A DNA stretch of 45,713 nucleotides, taken from Bacillus thermozeamaize (GTDB taxonomy: Bacteria; Bacillota; Bacilli; ZCTH02-B2). A model generated the notes under the pieces. That model saw only the letters and a program-made list of their open reading frames with translations. It made no database searches and was not told the DNA's origin. Where the stretch lies: positions 1 to 45,713 of the forward strand of contig LZRT01000134.1 in assembly GCA_002159075.1 (NCBI GenBank), written 5' to 3'. Below, in pieces: positions 33,422 to 40,310 of the stretch; position 1 is the stretch's first letter; every line of letters begins with the position of its first letter. The position numbers and the translations under genes are program-made.

Positions 33422-34132
33422 ATGGAAAAAGCCAAGGCATGGAAAAAGAGATTGTTTACGGCCCTTAGCGTTTCATCCCTGTCGCTGCTTTTGGTCGGCT
33501 GCGGAACAACGGCACCGGAATCGGCGCCACAAGAACCCGCAAGCGCCAATGGCGCTCCTGCCCAAGAACCCGCTTCTGCGCAAGAACCAGTTGACCATCA
33601 AAACAAGCCGTCAGGTCAGGATCCGGATACACCGGTCGTAAAAAACCTGGAACGCCCCGAAAAAGCAGAGATCAAGCTGAACCTGGAAGGGATGGAAGAA
33701 ACGGAAACGGGAACACTGACGAAAAGCAGCGATCAGAAATACAGCTTCTACTTGCTGCCCGGTTTTGAATGGACGGCCGAAGAACCGGGAAAGGATCTCA
33801 TTTCCTTTAAGAACGATGATCGTTTCAACATGCGGATCGAAAAAATAGGTTCCGTCACCAACCTGGAAGATCTAAGGAAAAACATGGAAGAGGAACTGGC
33901 CATGATCGGAAAGGTGGAGGACGTCAAAAATGCCGGGATTTCGGAACCGTTCAAGAAAAACGCTATCCTTTACCTTCGCGCCTCATCCGAGGATCTGACA
34001 AAAAATATTGTCGTCACGGCGATTGACGGGACGATGTTCCGCTTCACCATGTCCCTGCCGCATACCGAAGCGGCCGAAGGAGTGGAGCCCCGCTTCTGGG
34101 CGATGCTGGAAACCTTGAAAACAGGGGATTGA
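33422..34132 (+). CDS. Predicted lipoprotein of unknown function
   Basis: This 236-residue protein has a lipoprotein signal (MEKAKAWKKRLFTALSVSSL... with lipobox LVGC), a low-complexity Pro/Ala/Gln/Glu linker containing three QEPAS-type repeats, and a globular C-terminal domain of about 140 residues (SFYLLPGFEWTAEEPGKDLISFKNDDRFNMRIE...). No family was recognised. The ATG at 33422 follows AAAGGGG. It is divergent from the psp/lia genes, so an envelope-stress role is possible but only by context. A strong terminator follows. Confidence 0.75.
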   Translation: MEKAKAWKKRLFTALSVSSLSLLLVGCGTTAPESAPQEPASANGAPAQEPASAQEPVDHQNKPSGQDPDTPVVKNLERPEKAEIKLNLEGMEETETGTLTKSSDQKYSFYLLPGFEWTAEEPGKDLISFKNDDRFNMRIEKIGSVTNLEDLRKNMEEELAMIGKVEDVKNAGISEPFKKNAILYLRASSEDLTKNIVVTAIDGTMFRFTMSLPHTEAAEGVEPRFWAMLETLKTGD

Positions 34133-34160
34133 GGAAGAATAAGAAAAATCCATATTGATA

Positions 34161-34202
34161 AAAAAGCAGGGTCCCGCTGAGGGGAATCCCTGCTTTTTCT
34201 TT
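34161..34202 (+). terminator. Terminator of the lipoprotein gene
   Basis: AAAAAGCAGGG (34161-34171) pairs perfectly with CCCTGCTTTTT (34188-34198), followed by CTTT. Confidence 0.9.
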
Positions 34203-34310
34203 AACATATGTATGGTGAAAGAAATAGATGATGGTATAATGACAGGGAGTGTAGATTTTTGTCAGTAAGATCGGCTTATTGTAGATCGTTGACTTTAGGA
34301 GGGCCGCTGA

Positions 34311-34907
34311 TTGTTTTTTCAACAGATCCTCGATTTTCTGATGAATTTCGGCGCTTGGGGGCTTTTTATTCACGCCTTTATTGACGCAATCATCTTTCCG
34401 ATACCCGCCTTTTTCCTGCAAGTGTCCCTGAGCTTGATCAATCCATCCTCCGCATTATGGCTTGCGACAGTTGGGTACATCGGCTGTCTCCTGGGAACAC
34501 CGTTTGGCTATCTGATCGGAAAGTTTTTAGGAAATTCTCTGTTGTATAAATTGCTGAAAAAACAGTGGATAGAATCTGCGTCAGCAATGTTTCAACGAAA
34601 TGGAGAACTGGCCATCCTGGTCGGCTCCTTTACGCCCATTCCATTCAAAGTGTTTACCATCCTGGCCGGATGCCTAAAATTTTCCCTTTGGCGGCTGATC
34701 GGATACGCGGCCATCGGACGGGCAGCCAAGTTTTACGTGGTTGGTGCGCTGTTCTTCGTGTATGGCAAGGCGGCAGAAGCCATGGTCAACGAGTACTTGA
34801 ACTACCTTTTCCTTGGAGTGGCCTTGCTGCTGACGTTCGTGATCCTTTTCAAGAAAAGGATGCAAAAGAACAGGCAAGAGCAAAAAGAACAAACGGAAGA
34901 AATCTGA
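34311..34907 (+). CDS. DedA/VTT-domain membrane protein (YqaA-like)
   Basis: This 198-residue membrane protein has the SNARE-associated/VTT core: FIHAFIDAIIFPIPAFFLQVSL, GTPFGYLIGKFLG and the conserved GSFTPIPFKVFTILAG. DedA relatives move lipid carriers or maintain proton motive force. The basic C-terminal tail (KKRMQKNRQEQKEQ) is cytoplasmic. The start is TTG at 34311, 7 nt after AGGAGG; no ATG is suitably placed. It appears monocistronic. Confidence 0.82.
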   Translation: MFFQQILDFLMNFGAWGLFIHAFIDAIIFPIPAFFLQVSLSLINPSSALWLATVGYIGCLLGTPFGYLIGKFLGNSLLYKLLKKQWIESASAMFQRNGELAILVGSFTPIPFKVFTILAGCLKFSLWRLIGYAAIGRAAKFYVVGALFFVYGKAAEAMVNEYLNYLFLGVALLLTFVILFKKRMQKNRQEQKEQTEEI

Positions 34908-35026
34908 CCTCCACCGTGTCAAGCGGCCAAACACATATGTTGGATTGGCGTGCGTCACGAAAACCCTTGATTTAAGAGGGTTTCTCTTTGGCAAAGGTTG
35001 AACCGGGGTTGTCAGGGCAAAAGGTG

Positions 35027-35058
35027 AGTAAAAAATCCGGACGGTTGCGCCCGGATTT
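35027..35058 (-). terminator. Terminator of the degraded yugP-like locus
   Basis: AAATCCGG (35033-35040) and CCGGATTT (35051-35058) pair; on the minus strand the hairpin is followed by a T-run. It survives behind the pseudogene remnant. Confidence 0.7.
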
Positions 35059-35070
35059 CATTTTACACAA

Positions 35071-35207
35071 TCATTCTTCTTTGGATTGCAACTGGTTAAG
35101 GAAGATCATGACGAACTTGATCAACTCGAGCACAGAGATCAACGCAGCCGCCACATAAGTCAGCGCAGCAGCACCAAGCACCTTGTCCACACCGTGCTCT
35201 TCCTCTT
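35071..35207 (-). pseudogene. C-terminal remnant of a second YugP-type metallopeptidase
   Basis: On the minus strand the frame reads IQEEEHGVDKVLGAAALTY, continues through a membrane helix and ends KFVMIFLNQLQSKEE before TGA at 35071-35073. It aligns with the last ~42 residues of the intact YugP at 23.0-23.7 kb (GVRKVLGAAALTYVASALVALLELIKYVMIF) with about one third of positions different, so it is an old paralogue. The rest of the gene, including the HExxH motif, is missing. Confidence 0.8.
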
Positions 35208-35534
35208 GAATGCAATGGTATGTATCGCGACTTGGGAAACGCCCAAATTTTCCAGCGGTTTCTCAATCAAACGGGCAACTGCCGGTTCGCCAACCCAACC
35301 AAGTCCAAGGGAAGCGAGCGTGATTCCCAGCTGGCAGGCGGAAAGGTAAGCGTCCAAGTTTTCAGTGATTTTCTGCGCGATTTTCGCTTTTCGATTCCCT
35401 TCCTCGACCAACTGCGCCAATCGGCTCGAACGGATTTTCACCATCGCAAACTCCGCCGCGACGAAAAATCCATTCATGAACACGAGAAAAAACACCAAAA
35501 ACAAGTTAAACAATGTAAGACCCGGACCGTCCAA
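35208..35534 (-). pseudogene. N-terminal remnant of a hemolysin/CNNM (DUF21) membrane protein
   Basis: From a TTG at 35534 about 109 residues match the start of HlyC/CorC-type transporters: LFLVFFLVFMNGFFVAAEFAMVKIR, KITENLDAYLSACQLGITLASLGLGWVGEPAVARL, to VAIHTIAF. The frame then enters the YugP-like sequence out of register and stops in it. The remaining DUF21 helices, CBS pair and CorC domain are absent. The MerR gene lies 48 bp upstream. A hairpin (GTCCCT/AGGGAC) separates AGGAGG from the TTG. Confidence 0.8.
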
Positions 35535-35582
35535 GTATTCGTCCCTGCAAAGAGGGACTCCACCTCCTGATATTTCATGTTT

Positions 35583-36008
35583 TTAAATGAACGGATGCGC
35601 TCCAATCAGAAGGTGCAGCGTGTGGATGAAAGAAGCGCATTGAACGGACATCTGTTTGGTGAGCACCCGCAATTGCTGTTCGTTTAATTTGGACAACAGC
35701 GGCTTTAATTCCAGAAGCCGATCCTCCAACAGATGAATTTGTTCACAAATTTCGCGCATCTTTTCGGAAACGTCCGCCGCGGGGAGTTTTTGTTCGTCAA
35801 GGACTCTTAATCGTTCCCGGATTTCTTCCAGCGACAGCTTCTCTTTTTTGAATAATTGAATCAGCCTTAACCGTTCCAATGCTTCTTCCGAATAATACCG
35901 ATAATTCGATTCCGTCCGTTCGAAGGTCAGCAATCCCAGCTGCGTGTAGTAATCAATGGTGCGTTTCGAGACATTGGCGGCCTTTGCCAGTTCTCCTATG
36001 CGATACAA
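35583..36008 (-). CDS. MerR-family transcriptional regulator
   Basis: This 141-residue regulator has a winged-helix DNA-binding domain (MYRIGELAKAANVSKRTIDYYTQLGLLTFERTESNYRYYSEEALERLRLI) and a long coiled-coil dimer helix (~70-115) with a short C-terminus. There is no cysteine-rich metal site, so the ligand is unknown. The start appears to be TTG with a weak site. It is 48 bp upstream of the hemolysin/YugP remnant and may once have controlled it. Confidence 0.8.
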   Translation of the reverse strand: MYRIGELAKAANVSKRTIDYYTQLGLLTFERTESNYRYYSEEALERLRLIQLFKKEKLSLEEIRERLRVLDEQKLPAADVSEKMREICEQIHLLEDRLLELKPLLSKLNEQQLRVLTKQMSVQCASFIHTLHLLIGAHPFI

Positions 36009-36046
36009 TTTCCCATCTCAATCACCCTCTCGTTTGATTTAACCCC

Positions 36047-36075
36047 ATTATAGGATTTTAAAAGTGTACAGTCAA
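36047..36075 (-). promoter_or_regulatory. SigA promoter of the merR gene
   Basis: On the minus strand TTGACT (36070-36075) and a perfect TATAAT (36047-36052) are 17 bp apart. Inverted heptamers CGTTTGA (36031-36037) and TCAAACG (36072-36078) bracket the whole promoter. Confidence 0.7.
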
Positions 36076-36237
36076 ACGTTATGGGTGTCGTTTTCCGGAG
36101 ATCATGACCTGCAAACGTTCAAAGCCCCCACGGCATACTACCATGGAGGCTTCCTCATTTAGCCCCTGATTATTCCTCGCTGATTTGTGTGACCGCCCCG
36201 GCCCGGCGCGGCTACGGCCAGGAAGCCGGGCTTATGC

Positions 36238-38109
36238 CTATTTCTTCAAATGATACGGAACCGTCGTCACAATGACATCTTTCCGAAACAGCAAGTAAGC
36301 GTGTATCAGCAGGCCTGTTTGGTTATGAAGGATGTTGTGCCAGCCTTTCTTGGGTATGAACTGCGGAATGATGATCGTGACCTCGTAGTTCGATTGACTC
36401 GCTTTGCGTTGCACCGAATCAATAAATTTGCTTAGCGGCTGAATAATGCTCCTGTATGGAGAATAAAGCGTCACAAGCCGAATATCAGGCATCCACCGGT
36501 GCCATTTTTCTGCAAAACGCGACTCATCTTCCCTATCGAAAGAGACATAAACGGCGATGATCTGTTCCGCGTGAAGAGATCGGGCATAGTTTATGGAGTG
36601 CTCAACAACTTGCGTGATGCCTGACACGGGCAGAATGAACACATTTCCTTCGATAGGCACAACGGAATCGCAGGCTGACACTCTCAACTGTTCGCCGACA
36701 GCATCATAGTGTTTTCGAATGTGATGAAACAAGTAAATGATGAGCGGCAAGAAAACAAGCACCGGCCATACCTGCTGGAATCTTGTCAAAAAGAAGATGC
36801 CAGTCACGGTCATGCAAATCAGGGCGCCTGTCACGTTAATGAAAAGTTTTGGCATCCAGCCTCGCGGTTTCTCGCGAACCCATTTGACAATCATGCCTGT
36901 CTGAGAAAGGGTAAAGGGAATGAATACGCCGACAGCATACAGCGGAATCAGATGTTCGGTTTGGCCATGAAAGGCAATGATTAAAACGATGGATAAAACC
37001 CCAAGAAAAATGATTCCGTTTGAGTAACCCAACCGGTCCCCTCGAATGGTGAACATGCGTGGGATAAATTTATCTTTGGCAAGGTTGACGGCAAGTAACG
37101 GAAAAGCGGAATAAGCGGTGTTCGCGGCAAGGATTAAGATCAATGCCGTGATTCCTTGAATGAAGTAGTACATAAAGTTCCGGCCGAAGGTCTGCTCGGC
37201 GATCTGTGAGAGAACGGTCACCTCGGGCCTTGGGGTAATCCCGTAATAGTAAGCTAAAATGACAATGCCGGAAAATAACGCAGCAAGCAAGATGCCCATT
37301 GCGACCAACGTTTTGGCCGCATTCTTAGGTGCCGGATCTTTAAAGTTCGGTATCGCATTCGTAATGGCCTCGACTCCGGTTAAAGAGGAACTTCCTGAGG
37401 CAAACGCTCGAAGCAGCAAAAACAAGCTGATGCCGGCGATGGGCGTGCCGATGGGTGCATGCACATCCGGCGGAAGCTTACCGGTTATAACATTGTAAAT
37501 GCCTGCTCCGATTAAGATGAACAACGCCAATACAAACAAATACACCGGATAGGCGAGAATGGAAGCGGACTCCCTGACCCCCCTTAAGTTGAGTAAAGTC
37601 AAAAACACGACAAAAGCGACGGCAATCGCAACCGTATGTTCATGTAAACCCGGAAAAGCGGAAGTGATCGCGTCTGTGCCCGCCGAAACGCTGACCGCCA
37701 CCGTCAATATATAGTCCACTAACAATGAACCGCCGGCGATCAAGCCCGGGTACAACCCCAAATTTTCCTTGGATACGACATAAGCTCCCCCGCCATGAGG
37801 ATAAGAAAATATGATTTGACGGTAGGATAAAATAAGGGCCAGCAATAAAATCAACACGCCGATGCCAATCGGAATGGAATACCAAAATGCAGCAGCGCCG
37901 ACCGTCATTAAGACCAACAAAATTTGTTCCGGACCGTAAGCGACGGAAGATAAAGCATCCGAAGAGAGAATCGCAAGAGCCTTCGTCTTGTTCAGTTTTT
38001 GCTCGCCTATTTCCGTGGATTTCAAAGGTCTTCCAATTAAAAGTCTTTTCAAAGAAGCCAAGTTACTGACACCACCGAGTATGGATTCATGTTTGCATGA
38101 AATTTGCAT
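36238..38109 (-). CDS. kimA: High-affinity potassium importer KimA (YdaO)
   Basis: This 623-residue APC-superfamily transporter takes up K+ with protons. Its sequence closely follows remembered B. subtilis KimA: KRLLIGRPLKSTEIGEQKL, LAILSSDALSSVAYGPEQIL, SYPHGGGAYVVSKENLG, SVSAGTDAITSAFPGLHEH and FIPFTLSQTGMIVKW, with about 12 helices and a cytosolic C-terminal domain from ~470 ending VTTVPYHLKK. The ATG at 38109 has AAGGG upstream; a TTG at 38061 would give a start closer to YdaO. A c-di-AMP riboswitch and terminator precede it, so high c-di-AMP (high K+) should turn it off. Confidence 0.92.
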   Translation of the reverse strand: MQISCKHESILGGVSNLASLKRLLIGRPLKSTEIGEQKLNKTKALAILSSDALSSVAYGPEQILLVLMTVGAAAFWYSIPIGIGVLILLLALILSYRQIIFSYPHGGGAYVVSKENLGLYPGLIAGGSLLVDYILTVAVSVSAGTDAITSAFPGLHEHTVAIAVAFVVFLTLLNLRGVRESASILAYPVYLFVLALFILIGAGIYNVITGKLPPDVHAPIGTPIAGISLFLLLRAFASGSSSLTGVEAITNAIPNFKDPAPKNAAKTLVAMGILLAALFSGIVILAYYYGITPRPEVTVLSQIAEQTFGRNFMYYFIQGITALILILAANTAYSAFPLLAVNLAKDKFIPRMFTIRGDRLGYSNGIIFLGVLSIVLIIAFHGQTEHLIPLYAVGVFIPFTLSQTGMIVKWVREKPRGWMPKLFINVTGALICMTVTGIFFLTRFQQVWPVLVFLPLIIYLFHHIRKHYDAVGEQLRVSACDSVVPIEGNVFILPVSGITQVVEHSINYARSLHAEQIIAVYVSFDREDESRFAEKWHRWMPDIRLVTLYSPYRSIIQPLSKFIDSVQRKASQSNYEVTIIIPQFIPKKGWHNILHNQTGLLIHAYLLFRKDVIVTTVPYHLKK

Positions 38110-38193
38110 GAAACCCTTGTTGCCAAAAAGTGAAAATCAACGGGCAAGCAGCAAGCTCTTCTGTCGATAATATCCCCATTTTTGTTTCCAACA

Positions 38194-38221
38194 TAAAAAA
38201 CCGCAGAGGTATCCCCTGCGG
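38194..38221 (-). terminator. Riboswitch-controlled terminator upstream of kimA
   Basis: On the minus strand CCGCAG (38216-38221) pairs with CTGCGG (38201-38206) with extra inner pairs, followed by TTTTTT. It follows the c-di-AMP aptamer and precedes kimA by about 85 bp. Confidence 0.85.
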
Positions 38222-38431
38222 CCTAAATCGGACCGTAGACGTTTCACCCTCCCCACAGACGCTTACGAGGTTAGCTGACGGATTCGGGCGGTGAGAGACG
38301 CCCTACCCAAAACAGAGACTCCCTGACGCTCTGCTTCGGGATTCACCCCAGGTGACGCTTGCTCCGGCTCTCACACCAAAGCAGCTTCACCATTCGGTTC
38401 CCCCGCTTTCCTTGACGGAAATTCAGCGATT
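38222..38431 (-). ncRNA. c-di-AMP riboswitch (ydaO-yuaA class)
   Basis: The minus strand shows the conserved blocks of this class in order: GGGGGAACC, CTGGGGTGAATCC, GGGTAGGG, CCGAATCCGTCAGCTAACC and TCGTAAGCG. It is in the kimA leader, exactly where B. subtilis ydaO (kimA) carries one, and ends in an intrinsic terminator. Ligand binding should favour termination and lower K+ import. The 5' boundary is approximate. Confidence 0.95.
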
Positions 38432-38433
38432 AG

Positions 38434-38462
38434 ATTATGAAACTTGGTTATGAATTTGTTAC
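38434..38462 (-). promoter_or_regulatory. Candidate promoter of the kimA riboswitch transcript
   Basis: On the minus strand GTAACA (38457-38462) and CATAAT (38434-38439) are 17 bp apart, placing the start just before the aptamer. Confidence 0.5.
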
Positions 38463-38718
38463 GTATGTTACTCCTGCGAACGGAAACTGTAAAGTTATAA
38501 ATGCGAAGATTTAATCCTTATTTCATGAAGGTGATCGAATAATCATGCTGATTATCGCTTTAATCTCTTCATTTCAATTCGTATCTCTTGATTTCTTCCT
38601 TTTATGGCCTGGCTAAGGGATGCCGGGAATTCGCACACCACGCTTGATGTGATTCTTGCTTAACAAGAATCCTTTGCCTCTGGATTGCACAAGAAGTTGG
38701 ATGTAAGCTTAATATGAT
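38463..38718. other. Intergenic region without a gene
   Basis: No supported reading frame is present. The only structure is a perfect 8-bp hairpin, GATTCTTG (38651-38658) and CAAGAATC (38664-38671), over CTTAA. It lies downstream of the lipoprotein gene but lacks a T-run on the minus strand. Confidence 0.5.
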
Positions 38719-39825
38719 TTAATAGTTATACCGAACCTGATTGGCATGATTGACCGGCCAACTGTCCCACCCATTGCTGAACAAAGCCGTATGAACTATA
38801 TCTATGCCTGTATAGGGGTATGGATAAGCCCATTTTGTTTGGTATTGTATGATATTTCCATTCAGATTTCGGGTAAGAAGATTCGCGATACGAAAGCTTA
38901 CCCAATCCTCATATAAAGATACTTGTTGAGTGACACGTGGATGAATCTTTCGTTCCTTTGTATCTATAAATATTTTCCAGTCCAGGAGTTCATCAGTTGC
39001 AAAAGGGAGTGCGTGCTTGAACTCTGCACGATATCCCAAGTAGCCATTGTAACCTTTGATTTCGGTGGACCCTTCCAGCAAAAGGTAATCATAGAGCGGA
39101 TCTATTATCTCTGGATCCGGATTATTGTTTAACTTATAATGGTCTATCAACCTACCAGCCAACAACCCTGATGAAGTATAGGTACTTCCAATTACTTCTA
39201 CGTACCTAGGAAAAAACATATCGCTCTGAACCATCATCTCATTCAAATTCTCCCTATTTCTCTCCAACCAGCTTTTTTCCAAGCTCAGAATTTCTTGCAA
39301 ATAGTAGTGTTCCGATGGGGTGTTTTCGAGCATCCCGACAGACATATTCACAGCAACAAGAGAGGATGTACTCAGCGAATAGCCAAGGATGTCGTAGACC
39401 CCGTCTCCAAGCTTTAGAGTCAGTTGATCCAACCCGACCAATTCAGCGTAGTCCTCTAAGGAAAGCCCCCCGTACAAAAAGACCTTTTTTCCCATGGCAA
39501 ACTGTACTTGCACGTATTCCTGCATGTGAGAATCTGAACGAATTTCCTTCACATCTGCAATTAACACGTCAAAAGGACTTTCATCTGTATAAACAACTTT
39601 AATAAGGCCTTCGTCCATCACCATCCGCAACAGCGAAAGCGAATCGTCTCGCCTATTTTGCAAAATGTCTTCGACAACTGGTCTGCGATCTTTTTTGGAG
39701 TAAATAAACAATGTTTTATCTTCTGAAAACGGAAACTCTTCGATCGAGTAATCATTTGTGCCCTTTGCACAACCGGTTAACAAACAAGCCAAGCTGAAGA
39801 CGAGAATGATCATCCCTTTTTTCAT
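38719..39825 (-). CDS. Predicted lipoprotein of unknown function
   Basis: This 368-residue protein has a lipoprotein signal, MKKGMIILVFSLACLLTGC (lipobox LTGC, Cys19), and a long globular part. Segments include TLFIYSKKDRRPVVEDILQNRR, a central LEDYAELVGLDQLTLKLGDGVYDILGYSLSTSS, and many aromatic residues near the C-terminus (QTKWAYPYPYTGIDIVH). No family was recognised; it does not show the GerC pattern. AGAGGG lies about 5 nt before the ATG. Codons are more AT-rich than in the first half of the window. It lies beside the amide-utilisation module but on its far side. Confidence 0.7.
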   Translation of the reverse strand: MKKGMIILVFSLACLLTGCAKGTNDYSIEEFPFSEDKTLFIYSKKDRRPVVEDILQNRRDDSLSLLRMVMDEGLIKVVYTDESPFDVLIADVKEIRSDSHMQEYVQVQFAMGKKVFLYGGLSLEDYAELVGLDQLTLKLGDGVYDILGYSLSTSSLVAVNMSVGMLENTPSEHYYLQEILSLEKSWLERNRENLNEMMVQSDMFFPRYVEVIGSTYTSSGLLAGRLIDHYKLNNNPDPEIIDPLYDYLLLEGSTEIKGYNGYLGYRAEFKHALPFATDELLDWKIFIDTKERKIHPRVTQQVSLYEDWVSFRIANLLTRNLNGNIIQYQTKWAYPYPYTGIDIVHTALFSNGWDSWPVNHANQVRYNY

Positions 39826-39894
39826 ACAAACCCTCTTTTATGAAAAATATCAGCAATTCAATATGAGAATGAAATGTTAATGAATAATATGATG

Positions 39895-39921
39895 AAAAAA
39901 GACCGGCAATAAAAGCCAGTC
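39895..39921 (-). terminator. Terminator after the small membrane-protein gene
   Basis: On the minus strand GACTGGC (39915-39921) pairs with GCCGGTC (39901-39907, one G-U pair), followed by TTTTTT. It lies 11 bp past the 39933 stop, supporting transcription through that small gene. Confidence 0.75.
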
Positions 39922-39932
39922 TGATACATTTT

Positions 39933-40154
39933 TTACTTATGAATGATCCATCTCAAAAATTTCCCCAAAAAATACAAGCATCCGATGAAAAACAAGAACA
40001 CGATTAATAAAAGCAATATTGTGATTATAAAATTCAAGAAGTGAAATGCCAAGTTATCACCTTCAAACTTTCCTGCATCATCAAGATAATCCTCTAAATT
40101 AATTATTTTATCAGATTTCGGCGGACAAGCTACGCTCTCATGCAAGTTACACAT
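39933..40154 (-). CDS. Small single-span membrane protein (hypothetical)
   Basis: This 73-residue product has a polar N-terminus (~35 residues, with Cys2 and Cys10) and one long hydrophobic helix (FHFLNFIITILLLLIVFLFF), ending in RWIIHK. No family was recognised. The ribosome-binding site is poor (AACAGG next to ATG), so the start may be wrong. A good terminator follows. It lies directly downstream of segment B, the inverted copy of the fmdA control region. Confidence 0.45.
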   Translation of the reverse strand: MCNLHESVACPPKSDKIINLEDYLDDAGKFEGDNLAFHFLNFIITILLLLIVFLFFIGCLYFLGKFLRWIIHK

Positions 40155-40184
40155 CCTGTTTGGTTACGTGCTTGGGATGGTATG

Positions 40185-40308
40185 AATTTGGCTGATTCCA
40201 TTTTGCCAAGCAGAAAGGCGCTTTTTAGTAAAAAACACGATTTTTTATCCTAACAATCCATGAATGACGAAGATTTAATCGGATTATTCAAGCGCGAAAG
40301 TTGAGTTA
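40185..40308 (-). repeat. Segment B: inverted copy of the fmdA upstream region
   Basis: Read on the minus strand this 124-bp segment aligns nearly gap-free with plus-strand 42752-42877. Three blocks are identical and evenly spaced: TAACTCAACTTTC (offset 0), AAAAAATCGTGTT (offset ~62) and AAAATGGAATCAG (offset ~104). The stretches between also align, including CTTGAA, TTAAA and GGATT. By eye about two thirds of positions agree overall. The two copies flank the regulator gene in opposite orientation. Confidence 0.8.
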
Positions 40309-40310
40309 TA

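Noticed and set aside
38651-38671. 8-bp hairpin considered as the terminator of the 38.7-kb lipoprotein gene
   Set aside because: No T-run follows on the minus strand, so it is only noted as a hairpin.
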